This document shows positions 37,660 through 50,435 of a DNA stretch of 64,000 bases, piece by piece. The notes beneath the pieces are model-generated. The model ran no database searches and was not told where the DNA came from. It was given only the letters and a program-made list of their open reading frames with translations. The translations under genes were made by a program, and so were the position numbers. The DNA is from Oscarella lobularis (Eukaryota > Porifera > Homoscleromorpha > Homosclerophorida > Oscarellidae). Where the stretch lies: contig NC_089178.1 in assembly GCF_947507565.1 (NCBI RefSeq), positions 1,860,001 to 1,924,000 of the forward strand, in the 5' to 3' direction. The first letter of the stretch is position 1. Every line of letters starts with the position of its first letter.

Positions 37660-38375
37660 AGCATTTAGTGCCGTGCCTTGGTAGAGCGCCAATAGTGGGA
37701 GGAGCTAACGCATTACGAATTAACGTCCCACGGCAACAATGCGACCGACCGACCGCGTCCGTCTGCGTGCATCACCTCTGAACCCCTGTGGTTGTTCGGT
37801 CTCCTCCGACTCAAAAAAAAAAAACTGTACGATACGATGCACGGCGAGGCTTTGCGTTTGGGGAGTCCCCGCAATGCGGAAAACTTCTGATACACGATAA
37901 AATCAGGCAAAAGTGTTTAGCGCGTAAACGGTGTACGTCTGAGCGCGGAGTAGAGATCTTCGAGGAGGTTATAGTTACGTTCGCGTTCACGGTTTTGTAG
38001 TCGTCTCCTACCTTAGGTGAACCAGCAAAGCAACGAAGAGTGACAGATGGCGAAGACAATTGAAATCCTCAGGCAACGCACTCTAAACAATACCATACAA
38101 TATTTCCTGACGTAGATGAGAACCCTGCTTTTACACATGTACTTCCGTACTGCATCCTGGTTCACTGGAGTTGTTCAGTGCACTTGGTTCCTCTAACAGA
38201 AGTTTTCTCAAAAGATCTTAAGAATGTTACTTAGTATCCTCAACGTAAAAATGCGGTGTGCATGGCGAAGGAGACTGCAAAGAAAGAAAGAAAGAAAGAA
38301 AGAAAGAAAAGAAAGAAAGAAAGAAAGAAAAGAAAGAAAGAAAGAAAGGAAGAAAGTCAAACGTCAGTTTGCTTG
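37660..38375. other. Spacer before the minisatellite, with purine microsatellite
   Basis: No gene is recognised. It includes a poly-A run near 37814 and a (GAAA)n microsatellite at about 38279-38356 directly before the minisatellite. Short frames in the microsatellite are low-complexity only. Confidence 0.5.
38279..38356. repeat. (GAAA)n microsatellite
   Basis: About 78 bases of gaaa repeats with occasional extra A or G, abutting the minisatellite on its left side. Confidence 0.9.
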
Positions 38376-38505
38376 CAGAGCCTGCAGGCGGTATATATAT
38401 TTCGTCAAGTGTTCGTACTCCGCCTGCAGGCGGTATATATATTCCGTCAAGCGTTCGTACTCCGCCTGTAAGCGGTATATATATTCCGTCAGGCGTTGTT
38501 CGTAC

Positions 38506-38668
38506 CGTATTTACTCTAATAAAAGCCGCCTTCTAATAAACGCCGCTCTATGAACAACTTTCCTACAGACCCTTTCTAAAGCGCTTAAGAGCGCAAAAGA
38601 ATAAATTTTGGTTTTGAAATGCAATCCCGAAACATATTGACGCCGCGGCTTTTATTAGAGTAAATACG
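38506..38668. mobile_element. 163-bp MITE inserted in the minisatellite
   Basis: Terminal inverted repeats are a perfect 24-bp pair, 38506-38529 and 38645-38668, beginning cgtatttactctaataaaag. The element is flanked on both sides by GTAC (38502-38505 and 38669-38672). GTAC occurs once in each 45-bp unit (ttcgtactcc), so removal of the element restores a continuous unit and GTAC is the likely target-site duplication. There is no coding capacity. Confidence 0.85.
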
Positions 38669-41600
38669 GTACTCCGCCTCCATGCGGTATATATATTCCG
38701 TCACGCGTTCTCCGTACTCCGCCGGTAGGCGGTATATACAGTGTATATTCCGTCAGGTATTGTTCGTACTCCGCCGGCAAGCGGTATATATATTCCGTCA
38801 GACGTTGTTCGTACTCCGCCGGTAGGCGGTATATATGTTCCGTCAGGCGGCGTTCGTACTCCGCCGGTAGGCGGTATATATATTCCGTCAGGCGTCGTTC
38901 GTACTCTTCCGGCAGGCGGTATATATATTCCGTCAGGCTGTGTTCGTACTCTGCCTGCAGGCGGTATATATATTCCGTCAGGCGGCGTTCGTACTCTGCC
39001 TGCAGGCGGTATATATATTCCGTCAGGCGGCGTTCGTACTCCGCCTGCAGGCGGTATATATATTCCTTCAGGCAGTGTTCGTACTCAATAGGCAGGCGGT
39101 ATATATATTCCGTCAGGCGGTGTTCGTACTCTGCCTGCAGGCGGTATATATATTGCGTCAGGCGGCGTTCGTACTCCGCCGGTAGACGGTATATATATTG
39201 CGTCAGGCGGCGTTCGTACTCCTCCGGCAGGCGGTATATATATTTCGTCAGGCGTTGTTCGTACTCCTCCGGCAGGCGGTATATATATTTCGTCCGGCGG
39301 TGTTCGTACTCTTCCGGCAGGCGGTATAGATATTCCGTCAGGCGGTGTTCGTACTCTGCCGGCAGGCGGTATATATATTCCGTCAGGCGGCGTTCGTACT
39401 CTGCCTGCAGGCGGTATATATATTCCGTCAGGCGGTGTTCGTACTCTGCCTGCAGGCGGTATATATATTCCGTCAGGCGGTGTTCGTACTCTGCCTGCAG
39501 GCGGTATATATATTCCGTCAGGCGGCGTTCGTACTCCTCAGGTAGCCCGTATATATGTTCCGTCAGGCGGTGTTCGTTCACTACCGGCAGGCGGTATATA
39601 TATTTCGTCAGCGGATGTTCGTACTCCGCCTGCAGGCGGTGTATATATTTCGTCAGGCGGTTTTCGTACTCTTCCGGCAGGCGGTATAGATATTCCGTCA
39701 GGCGGTGTTCGTACTCTGCCGGCAGGCGGTATAAATATCTCGTCAGGCGGCGTTCGTACTCCTCCGGCAGGCGGTATATATATTCCGTCAGGCGGCGTTC
39801 GTACTCCTCCGGTAGGCGGTATATATTCCGTCAGGCGGCGTTCGTACTCCGCCGGTAGGCGGTATATATATTCCGTCAGGCGTCGTTCGTACTCCGCCTT
39901 CAGGCGGTATATATATTCAGTCAGGTGGTGTTTGTACTCCGCCTCCAGGCGGTATATATATTCCGTCAGGCGGCGTTCGTACTCCGCCGGTAGGCGGTAT
40001 ATATATTCCGTCAGGCGTCGTTCGTACTCCGCCTTCAGGCGGTATATATATTCAGTCAGGTGGTGTTCGTACTCCGCCTCCAGGCGGTATATATATTCCG
40101 TCAGGCGGCGTTCGTACTCCGCCGGTAGGCGGTATATATATTCCGTGAGGCACTGTTCGTACTCCTCCGGCAGGCGGTATATATATTTCGTCCGGCGATG
40201 TTCGTACTCTTCCGGCAGGCGGTATATATATTTCGTCCGGCGGTGTTCGTACTCTTCCGGCAGGCGGTATATAAATTTCGTCAGGCGGTGTTCGTACTCT
40301 TCCGGCAGGCGGTATATATATTCAGTCAGGCGGTGTTCGTACTCCGCGTGCAGGCGGTATATATATTTCGTCCGGCGTTGTTCGTACTCCGCCTCCATGC
40401 GGTATATATTTTCCGTCAGGCGTTGTTCGTACTCCTCCGGTAGGCGGTATAGATATTCCGTCAGCCGTTGTTTGTACTCCTCCGGCAGGCGGTATATATG
40501 TTCCGTCAGGCGGCGTTCGTACTCCGCCGGTAGGCGGTATATATATTCCGTCAGGCGTCGTTCGTACTCCTCCGGCATGCGAAATATATAATTCGTCAGG
40601 CATTGTTCGTACTCCGCCGGTAGGCGATATATATATTGCGTCAAGCGGCGTTTGTACTCCGCCTGCAGGCGGTATATATATTCCTTCAGGCAGTGTTCGT
40701 ACTCAACAGGCAGGCGGTATATATTCCGTCAGTCGTACTCTGCCTGCAGGCGGTATATATATTCCGTCAGGCGGCGTTCGTACTCCTCCGGTAGGCCGTA
40801 TATATGTTCCGTCAGGTGGTGTTCGTTCACTACCGGCAGGCGGTATATATATTCCGTCAGGCGTTCGTACTCCGCCTGTAAGCGGTATATATATTCCGTC
40901 AGGCGTTGTTCGTACTCCTCCGGTAGGCGGTATATATATTCCGTCAGGCGTCGTTCGTACTCCTCCGGCAGGCGGTATATATATTCCGTCAGGCGTCGTT
41001 CGTACTCCTCCGGCAGGCGGTATATATATTCCGTCAGGCGTCGTTCGTACTCCGCCTTCAGGCGGTATATATATTCAGTCAGGTGGTGTTCGTACTCCGC
41101 CTCCAGGCGTTATATATATTCCGTCAGGCGGCGTTCGTACTCCGCCGGTAGGCGGTATATATATTCCGTGAGGCATTGTTCGTACTCCTCCGGCAGGCGG
41201 TATATATATTTCGTCCGGCGGTGTTCGTACTCTTCCGGCAGGCGGTATATAAATTTCGTCAGGTGGTGTTCGTACTCTTCCGGCAGGCGGTATATATATT
41301 CAGTCAGGCGGTGTTCGTACTCCGCGTGCAGGCGGTATATATATTTCGTCCGGCGGTGTTCGTACTCTTCCGGCAGGCGGTATATATATTGCGTCACGCG
41401 GCGTTCGTACTCCGCCTGTAAGCGGTATATATATTCCGTCAGGCGTTGTTCGTACTCCGCCTCCATGCGGTATATATTTTCCGTCAGGCGTTGTTCGTAC
41501 TCCTCCGGTAGGCGGTATAGATATTCCGTCAGCCGTTGCTTGTACTCCTCCGGCAGGCGGTATATATGTTCCGTCAGTCGGCGTTCGTACTCCGCCGGTA

Positions 41601-42540
41601 GGCGGTATATATATTCCGTCAGTCGGCGTTCGTACTCCGCCGGTAGGCGGTATATATATTCCGTCAGGCGTCGTTCGTACTCCTCCGGCATGCGAAATAT
41701 ATAATTCGTCAGGCATTGTTCGTACTCCGCCGGTAGGCGAAATATATATTGCGTCAAGCGGCGTTCGTACTCCGCCTGCAGGCGGTATATATATTCCTTC
41801 AGGCAGTGTTCGTACTCAACAGGCAGGCGGTATATATATTCCGTCAGGCGTCGTTCGTACTCCTCCGGCAGGCGGTATATATATTCCGTCAGGCGTCGTT
41901 CGTACTCCTCCGGCAGGCGGTATATATATTCCGTCAGGCGTCGTTCGTACTCCGCCTTCAGGCGGTATATATATTCATTCAGGTGGTGTTCGTACTCCGC
42001 CGGTAGGCGGTATATATATTTCGTCAGGCGGTGTTCGTACTCCTCCGACAGGCGGTATATATATTTCGTCGTGCGGTGCTCGTACTCCTCCGGCAGGCGG
42101 TATATATATTTCGTCAGGCGTTGTTCGTACTCCTCCGGCAGGCGGTATATATATTTCGTCAGGCGTTGTTCGTACTCCTCCGGCAGGCGGTATATATATT
42201 TCAACCTGCGGTGTTCGTACTCTTCCGGCAGGCGGTATATATATTTCGTCAGGCGGTGTTCGTACTCTTCCGGCAGGTGGTATATATATTCCGTCAGGCG
42301 GCGGTCGTACTCCGCCAGTAGGCGGTATATATATTCCGTCACGCGTTGTTCGTACTCCGCCGGTAGGCGGTATATATATTACGTCAGGTATTGTTCGTAT
42401 TCCGCCGGCAAGCGGCATATATATTCCGTCAGACGTTGTTCGTACTCCTCCGGCAGGCGGTATATATATTTCGTCCGGCGGTGTTCGGACTCTTCCGGCA
42501 GGCAGTATATATATTTCGTCAGGCGGTGTTCGTACTCCTC

Positions 42541-45500
42541 CAGCAGGCGGTATGTATTTCATAAGGCGTTGTTCGTACTCCTCCGGCAGTATATATATTT
42601 CGTCCGGCGGTGTTCGTACTCCTCCGGCAGGCGGTATATATGTTCCGTCAGGCGGCGTTCATACTCCGCCGGTAGGCGGTATATATACTCCGTCAGGCGT
42701 CGTTCGTACTCCTCCGGCAGGCGGTATATATATTCCGTCAGGCGTCGTTCGTACTCCTCCGGCAGGCGGTATATATATTCCGTCAGGCGTCGTTCGTACT
42801 CCTCCGGCAGGCGGTATATATATTTCGTCAGGCGTCGTTCGTACTCCGCCTTTTCAGGCGATATATATATTCAGTCAGGCGGTGTTCGTACTCCGCCGGT
42901 AGGCGCTATATATATTCCGTCAGGCGTCGTTCGTACTCCTCCGGCAGGCGGTATATATATTTCGTCAGGCGGTGTTCGTACTCTTCCGGCAGGCGGTATA
43001 TATATTCCGTCAGACTGTGTTCGTACTCCGCCTGCAAGCGGTATATATATTCAGTCAGGCGGTGTTCGTACTCCGCGTGCAGGCGGTATATATATTTCGT
43101 CAGGCGGCGTTCGTACTCCGCCGGTAGGCGGTATATATATTCCGTGAGGCATTGTTCGTACTCCTCCGGCAGGCAGTATATATATTCCGTCAGGCACTGT
43201 TTGTACTCCGCCGGTAGACGGTATATATATTTCGTCAGGCGGTGTTCGTACTCCTCCGGCAGGCGGTATATATATTCCGTCAGGCGTCGTTCGTACTCCG
43301 CCGGCAGGCGAAATATATATTCCGTCAGGCGTTGTTCATACTCCTGCGGCAGGCGGTATATTTTTCTCGTCAGGCTGTGTTCGTACTCCTCCGACAGGCG
43401 GTATATATATTCCGTCAGACGGCGTTCGTACTCCGCCGGTAGACGGTATATATTCCGTCAGGCGTTGTTCGTACTCCGCCTGCAGGCGGTATATATATTC
43501 CGTCAGGCGTTCGTACTCCGCCGGTAAGCGGTATTTGTACTCCGCCTCCACGCGGTATATATTTTCGGTCAGGCGTTGTACGTACTCCTCCGGCAGGCGG
43601 TATATATATTTCGTCAGGCGTTGTTTGTACTCTTCCGGAAGGCGGTATATATATTCCGTCAGGCGGCGTTCGTACACCTCCGGCAGGCGGTATATATATT
43701 CCGTCAGGCTGTGTTCGTACTCTTCCGGCAGGCGGTATATATATATTCCGTCAGGCGGCGTTCATACTCCGCCGGTAGGCGGTATATATATTTCGCCAGG
43801 CGGTGTTCGTACTCCTCCGGCAGGCGGTATATATATTCAGTCAGGCGGTGTTCGTACTCCGCGTGCAGGCGGTATATATATTTCGTCAGGCGGTGTTCGT
43901 ACTCCGCCTCCAGGCGGTAAATATATTCCGTCAGGCACTGTTTGTACTCCGCCGGTACACGGTATATATATTGCGTCAGGCGGCGTTCGTACTCCGCCGG
44001 CAGGCGGTATATATATTCCGTCAGGCGTTGTTCGTACTCCGCCGGTAGGCGGTATATATATTCCGTCAGGCATCGTTCGTACTCCGCCGGCAAGCGGTAT
44101 ATATATTCCGTCAGGCGTTGTTCATACTCCTGCGGCAGGCGGTATATATATTTCGTCCGGCGGTGTTCGGACTCTTCCGGCAGGCAGTATATATATTTCG
44201 TCAGGCGGTGTTCGTACTCCTCCAGCAGGCGGTATGTATTTCATAAGGCGTTGTTCGTACTCCTCCGGCAGTATATATATTTCGTCCGGCGGTGTTCGTA
44301 CTCCTCCGGCAGGCGGTATATATGTTCCGTCAGGCGGCGTTCATACTCCGCCGGTAGGCGGTATATATACTCCGTCAGGCGTCGTTCGTACTCCTCCGGC
44401 AGGCGGTATATATATTCCGTCAGGCGTCGTTCGTACTCCTCCGGCAGGCGGTATATATATTCCGTCAGGCGTCGTTCGTACTCCTCCGGCAGGCGGTATA
44501 TATATTTCGTCAGGCGTCGTTCGTACTCCGCCTTTTCAGGCGATATATATATTCAGTCAGGCGGTGTTCGTACTCCGCCGGTAGGCGCTATATATATTCC
44601 GTCAGGCGTCGTTCGTACTCCTCCGGCAGGCGGTATATATATTCCGTCAGGCGTCGTTCGTACTCCTCCGGCAGGCGGTATATATATTTCGTCAGGCGTC
44701 GTTCGTACTCCGCCTTTTCAGGCGATATATATATTCAGTCAGGCGGTGTTCGTACTCCGCCGGTAGGCGCTATATATATTCCGTCAGGCGTCGTTCGTAC
44801 TCCGCTGGTAGGCGGTATATATATTCCGTCAGGCGTCGTTCGTACTCCTCCGGCAGGCGGTATATATATTTCGTCAGGCGGTGTTCGTACTCTTCCGGCA
44901 GGTGGTATATATTCCGTCAGGCGGCGTTCGTACTCCGCCGGTAGGCGGTATATATATTCAGTCAGGCGGTGTTCGTACTCCGCGTGCAGGCGGTATATAT
45001 ATTCCGTCAGGCGTCGTTCATACTCCTCCGGCAGGCGGTATATATATTTCGTCAGGCGGTGTTCGTACTCTTCCGGCAGGCGGTATATATATTCCGTCAG
45101 ACTGTGTTCGTACTCCGCCTGCAAGCGGTATATATATTCAGTCAGGCGGTGTTCGTACTCCTCCGGTAGGCCGTATATATATTCCGTGAGGCATTGTTCG
45201 TACTCCTCCGGCAGGCAGTATATATATTCCGTCAGGCACTGTTTGTACTCCGCCGGTAGACGGTATATATATTTCGTCAGGCGGTGTTCGTACTCCTCCG
45301 GCAGGCGGTATATATATTCCGTCAGGCGTCGTTCGTACTCCGCCGGCAGGCGAAATATATATTCCGTCAGGCGTTGTTCATACTCCTGCGGCAGGCGGTA
45401 TATTTTTCTCGTCAGGCTGTGTTCGTACTCCTCCGACAGGCGGTATATATATTCCGTCAGACGGCGTTCGTACTCCGCCGGTAGACGGTATATATTCCGT

Positions 45501-46135
45501 CAGGCGTTGTTCGTACTCCGCCTGCAGGCGGTATATATATTCCGTCAGGCGTTCGTACTCCGCCGGTAAGCGGTATTTGTACTCCGCCTCCACGCGGTAT
45601 ATATTTTCGGTCAGGCGTTGTACGTACTCCTCCGGCAGGCGGTATATATATTTCGTCAGGCGTTGTTTGTACTCTTCCGGAAGGCGGTATATATATTCCG
45701 TCAGGCGGCGTTCGTACACCTCCGGCAGGCGGTATATATATTCCGTCAGGCTGTGTTCGTACTCTTCCGGCAGGCGGTATATATATATTCCGTCAGGCGG
45801 CGTTCATACTCCGCCGGTAGGCGGTATATATATTTCGCCAGGCGGTGTTCGTACTCCTCCGGCAGGCGGTATATATATTCAGTCAGGCGGTGTTCGTACT
45901 CCGCGTGCAGGCGGTATATATATTTCGTCAGGCGGTGTTCGTACTCCGCCTCCAGGCGGTAAATATATTCCGTCAGGCACTGTTTGTACTCCGCCGGTAC
46001 ACGGTATATATATTGCGTCAGGCGGCGTTCGTACTCCGCCGGCAGGCGGTATATATATTCCGTCAGGCGTTGTTCGTACTCCGCCGGTAGGCGGTATATA
46101 TATTCCGTCAGGCGTCGTTCGTACTCCGCCGGCAA
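42541..46135. repeat. Higher-order duplications inside the minisatellite
   Basis: About 42541-42902 recurs at 44223-44584 (offset 1682), including the rare variant ggtatgtatttcataaggcg. About 43144-44093 recurs at 45186-46135 (offset 2042) with very few differences. A further eight-unit block (offset 360) repeats at about 47643 and 48003. These blocks share rare unit variants and so arose by recent segmental duplication or unequal exchange. Confidence 0.8.
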
Positions 46136-49100
46136 GCGGTATATATATTCCGTCAGGCGTTGTTGATACTCCTGCGGCAGGCGGTATATTTTTCTCGTCA
46201 GGCTGTGTTCGTACTCCTCCGACAGGCGGTATATATATTCCGTCAGACGGCGTTCGTACTCCGCCGGTAGGCGGTATATATTCCGTCAGGCGTTGTTCGT
46301 ACTCCGCCTGCAGGCGGTATATATATTCCGTCAGGCGTTCGTACTCCGCCGGTAAGCGGTATTTGTACTCCGCCTCCACGCGGTATATATTTTCGGTCAG
46401 GCGTTGTACGTACTCCTCCGGCAGGCGGTATATATATTTCGTCAGGCGTTGTTCGTACTCTTCCGGAAGGCGGTACATATATTCCGTCAGGCGACGTTCG
46501 TACTCCTCCGGCATGGGAAATATATAATTCGTCAGGCATTGTTCGTACTACGCCGGTAGGCGGTATATATATTTCGTCCGGCGGTGTTCGTACTCCGCCG
46601 ATAGGCGGTATATATATTGCGTCAGGCGGCGTTCGTACTCCGCCTGCAGGCGGTATATATATTCCGTCAGGCGTCGTTCGTACTCCGCCGGCAGGCGGTA
46701 TATATATTTCATAAGGCGTTGTTCGTACTCCTCCGGCAGTATATATATTTCGTCCGGTGGTGTTCGTACTCCGCCGGAAGGCGGTATATATATTCCGTCA
46801 GGCGTTGTTCGTACTCCGCCGGTAGGCGGTATATATATTCCGTCAGGCGTTGTTCGTACTCCTCCGGCAGGCGGTATATATATTTCGTCAGGCGGTGTTC
46901 GTACTATTCCGGCAGGCGGTATATATATTCCGTCAGGCGGCGTTCGTACTCCGCCGGTAGGCGGTATATATATTACGTCACGCGTTGTTCGTACTCCGCC
47001 GGTAGGCGGTATATATATTACGTCACGCGTTGTTCGTACTCCGCCGGTAGGCGGTATATATATTCCGTGAGGCATTGTTCGTACTCCTCCGGCAGGCAGT
47101 ATATATATTTCGTCAGGCGTTGTTCGTACTCCTCCGGCAGGCGGTATATATATTTCGTCCGGCGGTGTTCGGACTCTTCCGGCAGGCGGTGTTCGTACTC
47201 TTCCGGAAGGCGGTATATATATTCCGTCAGGCACTGTTTGTACTCCGCCGGTAGACGGTATATATATTTCGTCAGGCGGTGTTCGTACTCTTCCGGCAGG
47301 CGGTATATATATTCCGTCAGGCGTCGTTCGTACTCCGCCGGCAGGCGGTGTATATATTCCGTCAGGCGTCGTTCGTACACCTCCGGCAGGCGAAATATAT
47401 ATTCCGTCAGGCTGTGTTCGTACTCTTCCGGCAGACGGTATATATATTCCGTCAGGCGGCGTTCATACTCCGCCGGTAGGCGGTATATATATTTCGCCAG
47501 GCGGTGTTCGTACTCCTCCGGCAGGCGGTATATATATTCAGTCAGGCGGTGTTCGTACTCCGCGTGCAGGCGGTATATATATTTCGTCAGGCGGTGTTCG
47601 TACTCCGCCTCCAGGCGGTAAATATATTCCGTCAGGCACTGTTTGTACTCCGCCGGTAGTCGGTATATATATTGCGTCAGGCGGCGTTCGTACTCCGCCT
47701 GCAGGCGGTATATATATTCCGTCAGGCGTTGTTCGTACTCCCCCGGTAGGCGGTATATATATTCCGTCAGGCATCGTTCGTACTCCGCCGGCAAGCGGTA
47801 TATATATTCCGTCAGGCGTTGTTCATACTCCTGCGGCAGGCGGTATATTTTTCTCGTCAGGCTGTGTTCGTACTCCTCTGACAGGCGGTATATATATTCA
47901 GTCAGGCGGTGTTCGTACTCCGCGTGCAGGCGGTATATATATTTCGTCAGGCGGTGTTCGTACTCCGCCTCCAGGCGGTAAATATATTCCGTCAGGCACT
48001 GTTTGTACTCCGCCGGTAGTCGGTATATATATTGCGTCAGGCGGCGTTCGTACTCCGCCTGCAGGCGGTATATATATTCCGTCAGGCGTTGTTCGTACTC
48101 CCCCGGTAGGCGGTATATATATTCCGTCAGGCATCGTTCGTACTCCGCCGGCAAGCGGTATATATTCCGTCAGGCGTTGTTCGTACTCCGCCTGCAGGCG
48201 GTATATATATTCCGTCAGGCGTTCGTACTCCGCCGGTAAGCGGTATTTGTACTCCGCCTCCACGCGGTATATATTTTCGGTCAGGCGTTGTACGTACTCC
48301 TCCGGCAGGCGGTATATATATTTCGTCAGGCGTTGTTCATACTCCTGCGGCAGGCGGTATATTTTTCTCGTCAGGCTGTGTTCGTACTCCTCCGACAGGC
48401 GGTATACATATTCCGTCAGGCGGCGTTCGTACTCCGCCGGTAGGCGGTATATATATTTCGTCAGGCGGTGTTCGTACTCCTCCGGTAGGCGGTATATATA
48501 TTTCGTCAGGCGGTGTTCGTACTCTTCCGGCAGGCGGTATATATATTTCGTCAGGCGGTGTTCGTACTCTTCCGGCAGGCGGTATATATATTGCGTCAGG
48601 CGGCGTTCGTATTCCGCCGGTAGGCGGTATATATATTGCGTCAGGCGGCGTTCGTACTCCGCCTGCAGGCGGTATATATATTCCTTCAGGCAGTGTTCGT
48701 ACTCAACAGGCAGGCGGTATATATATTTCGTCAGGCGGTGTTCATACTCTGCCTGCAGGCGGTATATATATTCCGTCAGGCGGCGTTCGTACTCTGCCTG
48801 CAGGCGGTATATATATTCCGTCAGGCGGCGTTCGTACTCCTCCGGTAGGCCGTATATATGTTCCGTCAGGCGGTGTTCGTTCACTACCGGCAGGCGGTAT
48901 ATATATTTCGTCAGCGGATGTTCGTACTCCGCCTGCAGGCGGTGTATATATTTCGTCAGGCGGTGTTCGTACTCCTCCGGCCGGCGGTCTATATATTCCG
49001 TCAGGCGGTGTTCGTACTCCGCCTACAGGCGGTATATATATTCCGTCAGGCGGTTTTCGTACTTTTCCGGCAGGCGGTATAGATATTCCGTCAGGCGGTG

Positions 49101-49972
49101 TTCGTACTCTGCCTGCAGGCGGTATATATATTTCGTCAAGTGTTCGTACTCCGCCTGCAGGCGGTATATATTTTCCGTCAAGCGTTCTTCGTACTCCGCC
49201 TCCATGCGGTATATATTTTCCGTCAAGCGTTGTTCGTACTCCTCTGGTAGGCGGCATAGATATTCCGTCTGGCGTTCGTACTCCGCCGGTAAGCGGTATA
49301 CATATTCCGTCAGGCGTTGTTCGTACTCCTCCGGCAGGCGGTATATATGTTTCGTCAGGCGGTGTTTGTACTCTTCCGGCAGGCAGTATATATAAGGAAA
49401 AGGCTGAAATCATGTTTCGTTATATGATTTCATATATCATATGAGACTACTAAAATCGCAATTTTATTTAATAGCCTTTGGGGAGAGTTTCCAACTCCCT
49501 TCTATCCTAGCCACGAGCTCTTGCTCCTGCTACTGATAAGTATATGGAAACGCTGGGTATATATATAACAACCCTGCCGGGGTCACTTCGACTGCAGCTA
49601 TTCACCAACCAAAAACACTCTCAATCGGCCGCAAATACATTTCTGACAACAACCACAAACGAATTTTGTCGCAAATCAATCTAGAAACGCGAAAAAATGG
49701 AGAATATAACGCGTGCTACGTACGAAAGGCACGCCCTGTCACGCTACATATGACGTCAGTTGAATGCAACAAAATGCTTCATAGGAACAAGTAGAGGCAA
49801 AGAATTCGCCGCGAAGTGCATTGTGGGTCTATTCTAAAGACAATCAGTCGCCATTTAGAGGCGAAAAGCAAACGGATGCGAAGTTACGACGATATGCTTG
49901 ATCAGCAAAATCTAGGTGATATGTGCCGCTTCTATAAACAGACAGCGAAACGCGCGCTACGCGGATCAGACC

Positions 49973-49990
49973 AGAGATAATATTATCTCT
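49973..49990. repeat. 18-bp perfect palindrome
   Basis: agagataatattatctct is self-complementary, flanked by gatcagacc on the left and gatcagacg on the right. It lies just before the 36-bp tandem repeat. Confidence 0.85.
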
Positions 49991-50006
49991 GATCAGACGC
50001 TACATG

Positions 50007-50187
50007 TACCGGCGCGCCGCGCGCAGGCACTCGTTGACTGAGTACCGGCGCGCCGCGCGCAGGCACTCGTTGACTGAGTACCGGCGCGCCGCGCGCAGAC
50101 ACTCGTTGACTGAGTACTGGCGCGCCGCGCGCAGTCATTCGTTGACGAGTACTGGCGCGCCGAGCGCAGGCACTCATTGACTGAATA
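50007..50187. repeat. 36-bp GC-rich tandem repeat, five copies
   Basis: The unit begins taccggcgcgccgcgcgcag and continues gcactcgttgactgag. Five copies become progressively more diverged to the right, and each carries a ggcgcgcc octamer. The 36-bp (12-codon) period again leaves frames open on the minus strand, but these are not taken as genes. Confidence 0.85.
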
Positions 50188-50435
50188 CGCGCGCTGCGCG
50201 CTGTCTCTCGTCAAATTACCTAACTACAGACAAATAAATTAGGTCAAAATTTCTCCAAAGACAAATTTCGTTATAAGGAAAAGGCTGAAATTATGTTTTC
50301 AACCTTCCGAGTATACATTTATATACTCCGGGCGAAGGACGGCTCCCTGAGTATATAAATATATTTCCTCCTTGTAGAAATTAATAAGGAAAAGGCTGAA
50401 ATCATGCTTTCAACCGTCCTCCTTGTAGAAATTAA

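Larger units (their letters stand above)
38380..49394. repeat. 11-kb minisatellite of 45-bp units
   Basis: More than 200 head-to-tail copies of a 45-bp unit. The unit runs ggcggtatatatattccgtc, then aggcggcgttcgtactccgc, then cggta. The period is 15 codons and the consensus lacks stops in most frames, so long open frames appear on both strands: up to 410 codons minus (YRLPAEYERRLTEYI repeated) and 382 codons plus (RRYIYSVRRRSYSAG or GGIYIPSGGVRTPPA repeated). The unit junction is a dyad (ccgcc-ggta-ggcgg; variant ccgcctgcaggcgg is a perfect palindrome). Variation between units concentrates at a few positions and is largely amino-acid-changing in the frames I examined. Larger blocks are duplicated within it. 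I read it as non-coding tandem DNA; the open frames follow from the period. Confidence 0.9.

Noticed and set aside
38655-49413. Dozens of long open frames on both strands (up to 410 codons) in the 45-bp array
   Set aside because: They follow from a period divisible by three with a stop-poor unit. Overlapping frames on both strands cannot all be genes, unit variants change amino acids freely, and frames break at indels.
49983-50214. Minus-strand frames over the 36-bp repeat (RRASTQSTSVCARRA type)
   Set aside because: Low-complexity translation of a 12-codon tandem repeat; no start context or homology.
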